This document shows positions 22,756 to 30,914 of a stretch of DNA of 48,708 nucleotides, in pieces. The notes under the pieces are model-generated. The model was not told where the DNA came from, did no database searches, and saw only the letters and a program-made list of their open reading frames with translations. The DNA is from Geobacillus thermoleovorans (GTDB taxonomy: Bacteria; Bacillota; Bacilli; Bacillales; Anoxybacillaceae): positions 1 to 48,708 of the forward strand of contig NZ_CP014336.1 of the NCBI RefSeq assembly GCF_001610955.1. The letters run 5' to 3'. A program made the position numbers and the translations under genes. Every line of letters begins with the position of its first letter. Positions within the stretch are counted from its first letter, which is position 1.

Positions 22756-23077
22756 GTGCTTTCTATATCACTAGGATTGCCAGAATTTAAAGTGATTAAA
22801 CAAGAACTTCTTTCCTATGGTTATGCGATTCATGTAGAGAAAACAGAGACACAGGAACGTTGCCCTCATTGTGGGTTTGCCACTTCCTCTGTCCACGACA
22901 GACGGACAAGAAAAGTACGGGATTTGGCGATTTTCCATCAACCGGTGTACTTGTTCGTAAAGGTAAAGCGCTATCGGTGCTGGAATTGTTCCCAAGTGTT
23001 TTCCGCCTCTTTGGAATCGATTCCACACAATCAACACTACACCAATCGATTTTGTGAGTACTTGTATGAACTTTGCG
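22756..23077 (+). pseudogene. ISL3 transposase, 5' part
   Basis: Begins GTG behind AAGGAGGTCT. It carries the N-terminal zinc finger of ISL3 transposases (RCPHCG ... YRCWNCSQVF) and runs to YLYELC. It is interrupted by IS21 after CTTTGCG. Joining 23077 to 25547 restores an unbroken frame (ELCEGSTIQEVSRKHR). Confidence 0.9.
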
Positions 23078-23143
23078 TGTTTTTTGCAAGCAAAAAATGC
23101 AGAGAAGTGCAAGAAAAAATACATAGGCTTGCCAGCTCAAGAC

Positions 23144-23896
23144 TTAAGGTTCCAGACCGGAGGCAGAGGACGGCTGGATCGCGGAGAGAGCGTTCCGCAG
23201 TCGATAGCTCTCTCCCGTAAAGGCCAAGATGTGGGCGTGGTGAACCAAGCGATCCACCAACGCTGCCGTCAAACGGTTGTCCCCAAACACCCGATTCCAC
23301 TGTCCAAATTCTAGATTCGATGTCACCATGACGCTTTTTCGCTCGTAACAGTCGGCGATAATATGAAACAACAGTTCCGATCCTTGCTTTTGAAACGGCA
23401 CATAGCCGAGTTCATCCAAAATCAACAGTTCGCATGGGTCGAGGCTTCGTTTCAGCCGTCCGAGCGTGCCGTTTTTCAACGCCTCTTCCAGCTGGGCGAC
23501 AAGATCCGCGACGCGGAAAAACCGAACCTCATGGCCTTGTTGGCACGCCTGAATGCCAAGTGCTGTGGCGAGATGGGTTTTCCCCGTTCCAGGTGAACCT
23601 AAAAGCAGAACGTTTTGCTTTCGCTCCAAAAAGCGAAGGTCACACAGTTCCTCCCTCGATGTCGTGGCTGGCCAATGGATATGACCCGACCATTCGTAAT
23701 CCTTCAGCCATTTCAACTCCCGAAACTTGGCTTTCTTGATCAGCCGAGCCTGTTTCGCTTCTTGGCGGCACGACAGTTCCAGCGCCAATACATCCCGCAA
23801 AAACTGTTCTTTCGTTTCGAATCTCACCTCCTCGAATCGATCTGCGATATAGGCCAAATGCAGCGCTTTACAAATCTCTTTCACCTCTGCTCTCAT
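23144..23896 (-). CDS. istB: IS21 helper ATPase
   Basis: 250 residues, AAA+ ATPase related to DnaC. It has Walker A LLGSPGTGKTHLA (about 95-107), Walker B LLILDELGYV (about 158-167) and a sensor in MVTSNLEFGQW. IstB binds target DNA and activates the IstA transposase. The start overlaps the istA stop by four bases (ATGA), the usual translational coupling in IS21. Confidence 0.95.
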   Translation of the reverse strand: MRAEVKEICKALHLAYIADRFEEVRFETKEQFLRDVLALELSCRQEAKQARLIKKAKFRELKWLKDYEWSGHIHWPATTSREELCDLRFLERKQNVLLLGSPGTGKTHLATALGIQACQQGHEVRFFRVADLVAQLEEALKNGTLGRLKRSLDPCELLILDELGYVPFQKQGSELLFHIIADCYERKSVMVTSNLEFGQWNRVFGDNRLTAALVDRLVHHAHILAFTGESYRLRNALSAIQPSSASGLEP

Positions 23897-25389
23897 CTCT
23901 GGACACCCCCTTCCCGAGCGGGATGAAGACGTTGATCATACACCGTTAAATCCGTTTCATAGTCGATTAGAACGGAAGGGGTGTATGATTCTTCCCACTT
24001 GTCCGGGTAATAGGAGTGCTTCGCTTCCATCAACACGCCGATTTCATGAGGAGCCAAGTCCCATCGCTGACTCTCCTCGAGCCACTGGGCGATTTCGTAA
24101 AGCGTGTGCCGATCCAACAGCGCTCGCAGTCCTTTCAAACGGGCCACCACCTGGGGCGGGGGGCCAGCCAGATACGTTCGGATCGCCTCCGGCAAGTACG
24201 TCCGGTAGCGGGAATGTCCGACAACCCGGGGTTTGGTCTCCCACTCAGCGAAAATCTCTTTCCAAGGGATTTCGCGTTTCACGTTCGTATACGGCCTGGG
24301 CGCTTCAAGATGGACGTCTCCATCGGAAGAGAACACAACGAAACGATTCCATTCTTTCTTCACCAACACCCGGTTGGGGACGGACAGGCCATGGACGACG
24401 AACGCCTTCCCATCCACCATCACTTCTCCGTACTTATTCACGTAAGCGTGATCGAGGGAGAAGATCGGAAGATCTTGTTCCGGCAACGCCAACAGCTCCG
24501 GTTGCTCTTCCTGCCATAGTTCCTCGATCCACCGCCCCTTTTCATAATGAGGACGGTTTCGGTCCTCGACCATCTTGCGATGCAGCCACTCCACCAGCTC
24601 CGGATCCGACTCCATCAATGGAGCGGGGATGAAACAAAGGTTGCGAGTGTAATAGACTTTTCGCTCCGCATTTCCTTTCTCATGTCCACTGTATGGATTG
24701 CACACTTGTACATCAAACCGATAGTAGAGTTGAAATTTCTCAAAAGCCTCGGTGAATCGGCGTTCTCCCCCTTTTCGAATCGACACAATGGCCGCGGACA
24801 AATTGTCAATGCGCAATGCCTTTGGCACTCCCCCAGCCTGACGAAACAGCTGCGTCAACCCATGGAGGAAGCATTCACTGTTTTCCGCCGGCAGCGGATA
24901 AGCAAACGCAGCGTTGCTATAGGGAAAGCTCATGATCAAAACCGATCGCTCTTCTTCCTTCCCCTCCTTCGTCACAACCGTCATCTTCCCGAAATCCACC
25001 TGCGCCTCGCCTGGCGGGTGCTCCAGTCGTTCATAGCGCTGTTCTTTCTCGAGCTTGAGCTGCGGTCTTCGTTTTTGCACGTACGCGCAAACGGTGCGAT
25101 ACGAGCCTTGAAATCCATGGTCACGACAAAGCGCTTCAAACATCGTCTTGTTCGTTCGCCGTTGTTTTCTCGGCAGTTTGGCATCCTCCTCCAACCAGTC
25201 ATCAATGATTTGCCCGTACCCTTCTTCCTCCATCATCCCCTTTTTGCGTTTGATGGTTGGTTGGACAGAAATGTCTCCATCTGCGTATTTCTTGACCGTT
25301 CTCCAGTTATATCCCGTTTCACGGGAAATTTCCGCAATCGATAACCCTTTCTTTTCACGCAGTTTTCTGATACGATTAATTTCGGGCAT
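23893..25389 (-). CDS. istA: IS21 transposase
   Basis: About 498 residues, a normal IstA length. It has an N-terminal HTH (KKGLSIAEISRETGYNWRTVKKY), then an rve/DDE core with AQVDFGK (first Asp), FPYSNAAFAY, LRIDNLSAA (second Asp) and KGNAERKV (Glu). It cuts and joins the IS ends together with IstB. The frame opens at ATG 25398, but AAAGG is correctly spaced only for the ATG at 25389. Confidence 0.93.
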   Translation of the reverse strand: MPEINRIRKLREKKGLSIAEISRETGYNWRTVKKYADGDISVQPTIKRKKGMMEEEGYGQIIDDWLEEDAKLPRKQRRTNKTMFEALCRDHGFQGSYRTVCAYVQKRRPQLKLEKEQRYERLEHPPGEAQVDFGKMTVVTKEGKEEERSVLIMSFPYSNAAFAYPLPAENSECFLHGLTQLFRQAGGVPKALRIDNLSAAIVSIRKGGERRFTEAFEKFQLYYRFDVQVCNPYSGHEKGNAERKVYYTRNLCFIPAPLMESDPELVEWLHRKMVEDRNRPHYEKGRWIEELWQEEQPELLALPEQDLPIFSLDHAYVNKYGEVMVDGKAFVVHGLSVPNRVLVKKEWNRFVVFSSDGDVHLEAPRPYTNVKREIPWKEIFAEWETKPRVVGHSRYRTYLPEAIRTYLAGPPPQVVARLKGLRALLDRHTLYEIAQWLEESQRWDLAPHEIGVLMEAKHSYYPDKWEESYTPSVLIDYETDLTVYDQRLHPAREGGVQR

Positions 25390-25546
25390 TGCCAGCATCC
25401 TTTCGCTCCTCCACTGTTTGGTTATGTGTTCACAACTTCCACAGTAGAGGAAATGTTAGAGGCTGGCAAGCCTTTTTTCTTTGCCTTCAGCTCTGCACTT
25501 TTCGTTGCAGAACTCTGTATTTTTATTTTGCAATAAACACTTTGCG

Positions 25547-26353
25547 AAGGCTCCACCATTCAAGAGGTTAGCCGAAAGCACCGTATTCCATATACAACAT
25601 TGGAACGCATTTATTACTCCATCGCATCGAAAAAAGCAAAAGAGCGTCAAACAGCGAAGGAGGTCTCTTCTCCAGAAGGAATGGTGCTTAGTTTAGATGA
25701 AATCGCTGTAAAAAAGGGACATCAGTATGAAACCGTATTGATGGATGCCAGAGCCGGATCGGTCATGGGAATGCATGCCGATCGCCAATGTGACTCCGCC
25801 ATCAACTTGTTGAGCCAAAATATCCTGTCGAAAGAAATGGTCCAAACGGTGATTCTTGACATGTGGGAACCTTATCATAAGGCGGTTCGCGCCCTGTTTC
25901 CATCTGCTTCGATTGTCATCGATAAGTACCATGTGGTTCAAAAAGTGACACAAGCCTTGGATCAAGCAAGAAAGGAATTTTCTCCATTGAAAAAGGCTCG
26001 ATATCTTCTCTTAAAAGGCTGTGAAAAGCTTCGTAAGGACCAACGGCTTCGATTAGACGATATCTTGGAGGAGTATCCGGCACTTTCCATTGCTTATTAT
26101 CTAAAAGAGTTGTTTCGGGATTTTTACCGAACCGATGGATATAACGAAGCAAAGGAACGCTTGGAAGAATGGATTAAGTTAGCCAAACAGAGCCCTTTTG
26201 CTTCTTTTCAGGAAGCAGCCAACACGCTTGAAAGGTGGAAGGAGCCTATTCTTTCCTACTTTTTGTGCCCATATACGAATGCCCGGATCGAGGGGACGAA
26301 TCACAAGATCAAAAACATCAAACGCCGGGCATATGGCTATCGAAATCTATATA
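25547..26353 (+). pseudogene. ISL3 transposase, 3' part (end lost)
   Basis: Continues the ISL3 frame with the DDE domain: VLSLDEIAVKKGHQY (first Asp), TVILDMWEPYHKAV (second Asp), VIDKYHVVQKV and the late Glu in NARIEGTNHKIKNIKRRAYGYRN. The coding is cut at the TA where IS630 is inserted, so the last ~20-25 residues are missing. Confidence 0.9.
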
Positions 26354-26381
26354 CATGCAACATGAAGAGTTAACTTCTCAG

Positions 26382-26921
26382 TCATCCTGCACACCCTAAG
26401 CGTTGCAGCACTTCCTCCGGACGTTCGTGGATGTAGTGGACAAACCGAGCAATGGCCTGGACGATATCGTTTCGATTTTTGTGAAACACATTGGCGATCA
26501 CGGTGTCTTTCAGCCATTTCCACAAGCGTTCGATCGGGTTCAGTTGCGGAGAATACGGAGGAAGGTAAATAAAGTGAAAACACTGTCCTTCTTCCCGCAA
26601 AAACTCCTTGACCATTTTGGCATGGTGAATGCGGGCGTTATCCAACACCAAGACGATGAGACGGTCTAAATAGCGCTCTTTGAGCATTCTCAAGAAATCC
26701 AAGAACGTCGCGGCATTGGCAGCGGTCGTTTGATGAAGCACCGTTTCACCATCATGGACGTTGACCGCGCCAAACAGCGATACGTGGGCATGATGGCCAA
26801 ACGTCGGCACTTGTTTTTGGCGGCCGACTTCCGACCATGTGGACCGCAAGACATGGTAAGAGCGGATATGGGTTTCATCGATGTACAGAAGAACAGCATC
26901 TTCTGTCTCCTTGGTGATCAA
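26382..26921 (-). CDS. IS630 transposase, second reading frame (DDE domain)
   Basis: 179 residues with the DDE catalytic core: LLYIDETHIRSY (Asp), VLVLDNARIHHA (Asp), YLPPYSPQLNPIERLWKWLK (Glu in NPIE). It overlaps the first frame by 4 bases at an A8 tract (minus strand, near 26933-26940), so the full enzyme is probably made by a -1 frameshift or transcript slippage, as in many IS630 elements. Confidence 0.9.
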   Translation of the reverse strand: MITKETEDAVLLYIDETHIRSYHVLRSTWSEVGRQKQVPTFGHHAHVSLFGAVNVHDGETVLHQTTAANAATFLDFLRMLKERYLDRLIVLVLDNARIHHAKMVKEFLREEGQCFHFIYLPPYSPQLNPIERLWKWLKDTVIANVFHKNRNDIVQAIARFVHYIHERPEEVLQRLGCAG

Positions 26922-27448
26922 GTTTTTTTTATCAGATCCATTTGTTTTTCAAATTGTTTTTGCTCATCCAGATTTCCTTTCGCCAGTGTGTACGTCGGTC
27001 GTGTCCACGACAGCCCTTTGCGGTGCAGGAGTTTTCGCAGCGCTTCGCGGGAAATGGAAACACCGAATTGCTTTGCGACATAGGATTGCAGGAGTTTGGT
27101 GTTCCACGCCGAAGCGACGTCCCAGCCCAGTTCCGCGGGAGTAGTGGTCAACACAAGCTGTTTGATCTTTTCCTGCTGTTCTTCGGTGAGAAACGGCTCC
27201 CGCCCGGGGGAGAAATCCCGATGAAGCAGGAGTTCAAGGCCGCCTTCGTTGAACAGCGACACATAATGGGAAACAGTTTGTCGGCACACGTTGACCATGG
27301 AGGCCACCTCTTTGCCCAAATAGCCTTCCATGACCAGGCGGACGGCCATCACACGTTGGCGGAGATGGGCGTTTTTGATCTTCCGTTCCTGCTTGCGGAG
27401 TTTCCGGGGCGTCCATCCATGGTTGTCGGTGATTTTGAGACGTTTCAT
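26918..27448 (-). CDS. IS630 transposase, first reading frame (DNA-binding part)
   Basis: 176 residues with two helix-turn-helix regions (LGKEVASMVNVCRQTVSHYVSLF and FGVSISREALRKLLHRKG), typical of the paired-type DNA-binding half of IS630 transposases. It ends KQMDLIKKT at the A8 slippery run, where the -1 frame continues into the catalytic half. Confidence 0.9.
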   Translation of the reverse strand: MKRLKITDNHGWTPRKLRKQERKIKNAHLRQRVMAVRLVMEGYLGKEVASMVNVCRQTVSHYVSLFNEGGLELLLHRDFSPGREPFLTEEQQEKIKQLVLTTTPAELGWDVASAWNTKLLQSYVAKQFGVSISREALRKLLHRKGLSWTRPTYTLAKGNLDEQKQFEKQMDLIKKT

Positions 27449-27544
27449 GCAGAATTCCGCTCCTTTTCCATGTTTTTCATTAGGAGCAGTATAACCGGAG
27501 TGGGCACCGCTTATGCGAAGGTTAACTTTTCAATGAGCATGTAT

Positions 27545-28136
27545 ATAGTTTGGTTGAGGAATCCATATGAAAGTGCAAAGGTAACTTCCCTCCAACCTGT
27601 GAAAGCAAAGAAAACAGAAAAGACGATTAATTTGACGATTACAGCCGTCACCAATTTTTATGATTATTTGTATCGGAACGAGGAAATCCAAAACGATATG
27701 GTTGATAAGCTACTGAAACAAGTGTTTACAGGAGGAAGAACCAGATACAAGGATTTTCTGTATCATGTCAATAAAAATAAGCCTTCTAACCGTCATATTC
27801 TGAAGGTAAAAGAGCCGAGAAAAAAGCTGAAAGTTTTAACGAAAGAAGAAGTACAACAATTGATAGAAGCAACCACCAACATCCGAGATAGACTGTTAAT
27901 TCAATTGCTTTTTGAAACAGGATTGCGGATTGGTGAAGCACTTTCCTTGTTTATAGAGGATTTTATTTTTGACCATAAAAATGGACATCGGATTCGTTTA
28001 GTTAATCGAGGGGAACTGGAAAACGGCGCAAAACTAAAAACAGGAGAACGGGAAATTTATGTTTCCCAAGCCTTAATGGATTTGTTGGATGATTACTTGT
28101 ATGAGGTAGCATTCCCGTTAGGAGCTTTTCCGGGGA
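27545..28136 (+). pseudogene. Tyrosine recombinase fragment between two IS
   Basis: About 195 codons of a phage-integrase-type recombinase different from the one at 20222. It has part of the core-binding domain (TAVTNFYDYLYRNEEI) and the first half of the catalytic domain (LLFETGLRIGEALSLFIEDF, with the catalytic Arg). The HxxR and Tyr boxes are missing. The 5' end was removed at IS630 and the 3' end at IS110. Layout resembles the TnpA/B recombinases of Tn554-like elements. Confidence 0.8.
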
Positions 28137-28149
28137 CTTGATCAAAAAA

Positions 28150-28206
28150 AGCCCTCTTGGTATGATGCAGGGGTGTCAAACAACACCTACCATCATGCCA
28201 AGGAGG
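28150..28206 (+). promoter_or_regulatory. Large hairpin before IS110 transposase
   Basis: CTTGGTATGATGCAGGGGTGT and ACACCTACCATCATGCCAAG form a near-perfect 20-bp stem with a 6-base loop, ending at the AAGGAGGA ribosome site. In mRNA it would partly mask the ribosome site, so it may limit transposase synthesis. Confidence 0.65.
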
Positions 28207-28213
28207 ACTTCAG

Positions 28214-29494
28214 ATGAATTGTACACAAAACTATAAAATTGATCAAGTCACCGAACAAACGCTTGTCGTGGGTATTGATATCGCGAAACGAACCCACTAC
28301 GCCTGCTTCGTGGATGACCGGGGGCGCGTGCTTCGCAAATCGTTCCCGATCTTCCAGTCGAAAGAGGGGTTTCAACAGCTGTATAAAGCGATTCAGGGAG
28401 CGATGCAAGCGTTCGGGAAGTCAGAGGTGATCGTCGCCGTGGAGCCGACCGGGCACTACTGGTTGAACCTGGCCTACTTCCTCGAGGAGCACGGGATCCC
28501 GTTGGTCATGGTCAACCCGGCGCATGTGTGCCGGTCGAAAGAACTTGATGACAACCTGCCGACGAAACACGACGCCAAAGACGCCCTGGTCATTGCCAGA
28601 CTGGCAAAAGACGGACGATTCCTCGTTCCCCGGCTGCTGCACGAGATTGAAGCCGATTTGCGCGTGGGGAGCACGCTCAAAGAGAAGCTCCGCAAGGAAC
28701 AGACGGCGGTGAAAAACGCGATCGTCCGCTGGACGGATCGGTATTTTCCAGAGTTTTGGACCGTGTTTCGTGACTTGGGGAAAACGGCGCTTTCGGTGTT
28801 GGAGTGGACGCCGCTTCCGGCTGATATGGCCGGCCGGACGGTGGAGGAGCTTCTTGAGGTGTACCGGCAAAGCGAAGGGATGAAATGCCCGCAGAAGGCC
28901 AAAATTCAGGCGTTGATCAACACCGCGAAGGACTCGATTGGGGTGACGGAAGGGACAGCGATGGCCCGGTTTGAGATCGCCGCGCTCGTCCGCCGATACC
29001 GCCAATTGGAGGCGGAGATCGCTGCACTGGACGCCGAGTTGAAGGCATTGGTTCAAACGACGATGGAGTACCAATGGTTGAAAACGGTCGACGGGTTGGG
29101 AGATGCCACGATCATCGATCTGCTGGCGGAGATCGGCAGTTTTGCCCACTATCGGGACCCGCGTCAATTGGTGAAATTGGCGGGCCTGACGCTCAAGGAG
29201 AACTCTTCCGGCCAGCGCAAAGGGCAAAAGCACATCTCGAAGCGGGGACGGAAACGGCTGCGATCGGTGCTGTTTCGGGCGGTGATTCCGCTGATCCGGC
29301 ACAATGAGGCGTTTCGCGAGCTGCATGAGTACTATACGACCCGGCCCGTCAACCCGCTGACCGGAAAGCAGTCCATCGTCGCGTTATGCCGAAAGCTGTT
29401 GAATGTGCTGTTTGCGATTTGTACGAAGAAACAAGCGTTTGACGCGGAGCGAATGAAACAGGACGTCTTGTCCCAGGTGCAACGGGCGGCCTAA
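28214..29494 (+). CDS. IS110-family DEDD transposase
   Basis: 426 residues. The N-terminal RuvC-like DEDD domain has VVGIDIAKRTHYA (first Asp), VAVEPTGHYW (Glu), and KHDAKDALVIARL (Asp pair). A coiled middle follows, then the C-terminal transposase_20 domain with TVDGLGDATIIDLLAEIG and KENSSGQRKGQKHISKRGRKRLR, whose Ser is the nucleophile region. These recombinases are guided by a bridge RNA encoded in a non-coding end of the element. AAGGAGGA precedes the ATG. Confidence 0.95.
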   Translation: MNCTQNYKIDQVTEQTLVVGIDIAKRTHYACFVDDRGRVLRKSFPIFQSKEGFQQLYKAIQGAMQAFGKSEVIVAVEPTGHYWLNLAYFLEEHGIPLVMVNPAHVCRSKELDDNLPTKHDAKDALVIARLAKDGRFLVPRLLHEIEADLRVGSTLKEKLRKEQTAVKNAIVRWTDRYFPEFWTVFRDLGKTALSVLEWTPLPADMAGRTVEELLEVYRQSEGMKCPQKAKIQALINTAKDSIGVTEGTAMARFEIAALVRRYRQLEAEIAALDAELKALVQTTMEYQWLKTVDGLGDATIIDLLAEIGSFAHYRDPRQLVKLAGLTLKENSSGQRKGQKHISKRGRKRLRSVLFRAVIPLIRHNEAFRELHEYYTTRPVNPLTGKQSIVALCRKLLNVLFAICTKKQAFDAERMKQDVLSQVQRAA

Positions 29495-29519
29495 GGCCTC
29501 CCCCCTGCGAACGGAAGAA

Positions 29520-29780
29520 TCGTTGGACAACGAGATGACACCGGAGAAGCTGGCGTGATTTCATCCATTCGACCTTGAGTCCCTAAAGGAGCTTGGCCGG
29601 CCTCCGCCTGATGACGAGACCGAACGAGGGAATGTTGGCGCGAAGACGCCCGGAGACATGGGAGGGTTCGTCCTCATCAGCGACGCGGAGATCCAAAGGG
29701 TGCATCGAATATGCTTCCCCCCGCGGCAGGAAAATATAACCAGCCGTGGCCGCGAAGCGCACCCTAGGTCTGTAAGATAT
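29520..29780 (+). ncRNA. Candidate IS110 bridge RNA
   Basis: Two strong stem-loops lie downstream of the transposase. In the first (29602-29690), CTCCGC pairs with GCGGAG and CTGATGA with TCATCAG, with inner unpaired stretches. In the second (29698-29764), GGGTGC pairs with GCACCC, then GCTTC with GAAGC and GCGGC with GCCGC, with a run of five C bulged. Two stems with internal loops are what a bridge RNA with target and donor loops looks like. The short upstream end leaves no room for it, so this would be the IS1111-like, downstream arrangement. Boundaries are uncertain. Confidence 0.45.
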
Positions 29781-29894
29781 CCACAAAACTGAAAAAGGAT
29801 GTAAGGGATTTTGTCGAAAAATATTTTTTGGACACCCCTGAGAGGCCGAAAAGCCTTGATAGATCAACATTTCTAGAGGGAGGTTTTGATTTTT

Positions 29895-30320
29895 TTGGAA
29901 CATATAACAATAGCCAAATTGAATGAATTAGATGAGATAGTAAGAATCGATGCGGAAGTTATTGGAGACGAAAGCAGAAGAACATACATAAAGAAAGCAA
30001 TTGAAGAAGGGTGTTGTTTAGTCGCTAAAGTTAACAGGTCAATTGTTGGTTTTTTGGTTTACAACACTCATTTTTTTGAATGTAGTTTTATCTCATTAGT
30101 TGTTGTAAAACCTTCAGAAAGAAGAAAAGGATATGCGAAATCACTAATCAAGTATTTTGAAAATATATCTCCAACGGAAAAGATTTTTTCTTCAACGAAT
30201 CAATCTAATGAGAGAATGCACAGGGTATTCTTATCACTTGGATATAGTAAGAGTGGTTTTATTGATAATCTGGATGAAGGAGACCCTGAAATAATTTACT
30301 TTAAACAACTCAAAAAATAA
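29895..30320 (+). CDS. GNAT-family N-acetyltransferase
   Basis: About 141 residues with the GNAT fold: an N-terminal LNELDEIVRIDAEV helix, the strand CCLVAKVNRSIVGFLVY, then FISLVVVKPSERRKGYAKSLIKYF, which holds the acetyl-CoA site (RRKGYA), and the C-terminal HRVFLSLGYSKSG. The acceptor is unknown. There is no ATG: TTG at 29886 is too close to GAGGGAGG, and TTG at 29895 is better spaced. The gene is AT-rich, unlike its IS neighbours. Confidence 0.85.
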   Translation: MEHITIAKLNELDEIVRIDAEVIGDESRRTYIKKAIEEGCCLVAKVNRSIVGFLVYNTHFFECSFISLVVVKPSERRKGYAKSLIKYFENISPTEKIFSSTNQSNERMHRVFLSLGYSKSGFIDNLDEGDPEIIYFKQLKK

Positions 30321-30426
30321 CTCTCTTACTTATCTCCCATGGAAGAACGAATGAACTTCCATCATCTGTGGCGCTACGAAGCGATGCATGGGCGGCTAAC
30401 GGGTGGAATTAGTTCAATCCAAAATA

Positions 30427-30483
30427 AAAAAGGTAAGCAAACATATTATACATGACTAATATGTGCTTACCTTTATTTTTTTA
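30427..30483 (+). terminator. Strong terminator after GNAT gene
   Basis: AAAGGTAAGCAAACATATTA and TAATATGTGCTTACCTTT pair over about 18 bp, followed by ATTTTTTT. Confidence 0.9.
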
Positions 30484-30516
30484 GCATTTTTTAATTTTAG
30501 GTCTTGATAATTAAAC

Positions 30517-30601
30517 AATGCGTTTTATTTTTTACCTCCTTCCCAAGTACGCTCCTTCCTTTGCCTCACCCCATTATATTTTTGCTTGTTAGGCGCGTAA
30601 A
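30517..30601. repeat. ~85-bp tail repeat downstream of GNAT gene
   Basis: Near-identical to 34619-34705 and 1870-1955 downstream of the OLD gene. With the latter it flanks, as direct repeats 4.1 kb apart, the hairpin array, IS66 and OLD gene. Confidence 0.85.
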
Positions 30602-30637
30602 TTATATAATTTTAGTATATATATCCTAATTTTTTCC

Positions 30638-30823
30638 GTGAAAATGCATGCGCCCCGATGAGTCATTTTCATGCCGGGTGGAGGGCAAAGCGCGCTGCCC
30701 ATGGATCTTTTCCGTGAAAATGCAGGACTGACGCATGATTTTCATCCCTGGGTGGAGGGCAAAGCGTGCTGCCCATGGATCTTTCCTGTGAAAATCGTCT
30801 TGTCCGTGAGTGATTATTTTCAT
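30638..30823 (+). repeat. Three-unit hairpin array with variable loops
   Basis: GTGAAAAT (30638, 30714, 30788) and ATTTTCAT (30665, 30738, 30816) are near inverted repeats enclosing 19, 16 and 20 unrelated bases. A conserved ~41-base linker with GGGTGGAGGGCAAAGCG and GCTGCCCATGGATC separates the units, and it can itself fold (GGGCA ... TGCCC). Period: 76 then 74 bases. The third ATTTTCAT is the target site of the IS66 insertion, and the OLD gene starts about 70 bases beyond the IS. Confidence 0.75.
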
Positions 30824-30914
30824 GTAACTATTCAGCCACATCATAAAGTGAGCTGAATATTTTCTTCTTTCCTTGTCTATGATGTGAATATTGATAGACA
30901 AGGAGGTGAATCGC

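Larger units (their letters stand above)
23078..25539 (-). mobile_element. Complete IS21-family element (2462 bp)
   Basis: Ends TGTTTTTTGCAAGCAAAAA and (reverse) TGTTTATTGCAAAATAAAA are matching terminal inverted repeats, with subterminal GGCTTGCCAGC on both sides. The 7-bp target duplication CTTTGCG lies at 23071-23077 and 25540-25546. It contains istA and istB, both unbroken, so the element may be active. Confidence 0.93.
22652..26353 (+). mobile_element. ISL3-family element, split by IS21 and cut by IS630
   Basis: The left end is taken as GGTTCATCACC at 22652, about 100 bases before the transposase. The transposase is broken at 23077 by IS21 and ends inside its last ~25 codons at 26353, where IS630 begins. 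The right end of ISL3 is not seen on the far side of IS630. Confidence 0.8.
26354..27541 (-). mobile_element. IS630-family element (~1.19 kb)
   Basis: The ends CATGCAACATGAAGAGTTAAC and (reverse) CATGCTCATTGAAAAGTTAAC are imperfect inverted repeats, flanked by TA on both sides (26352-26353, 27542-27543), the target of IS630/Tc1-type elements. The DNA to the left is ISL3 and to the right a recombinase gene, so a deletion or IS-IS recombination has happened at this spot. Confidence 0.88.
28137..29854 (+). mobile_element. IS110-family element (ends approximate)
   Basis: The transposase is certain but the ends are not. CTTGAT occurs at 28137-28142 and 29855-29860 and may mark the core flanking the element. 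IS110 elements lack terminal inverted repeats, so this is a best guess. GGGGTGTC lies near the left end and GACACCCC near the right end. The left non-coding part is about 75 bases and the right about 360 bases. Confidence 0.65.

Noticed and set aside
24547..25344. 265-codon plus-strand frame
   Set aside because: Antisense shadow of the IS21 istA gene.
26942..28141. A 399-codon frame as one protein
   Set aside because: Its first half is antisense to the IS630 transposase and only its second half is a real recombinase fragment, so the join is accidental.
28421..29326. 301-codon minus-strand frame
   Set aside because: Antisense shadow of the IS110 transposase, with composition typical of such shadows.
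30638..30823. CRISPR array
   Set aside because: The constant parts are inverted within each unit, the variable parts are only 16-20 bases, and the linker is longer than the 'spacer'. This is not CRISPR architecture.
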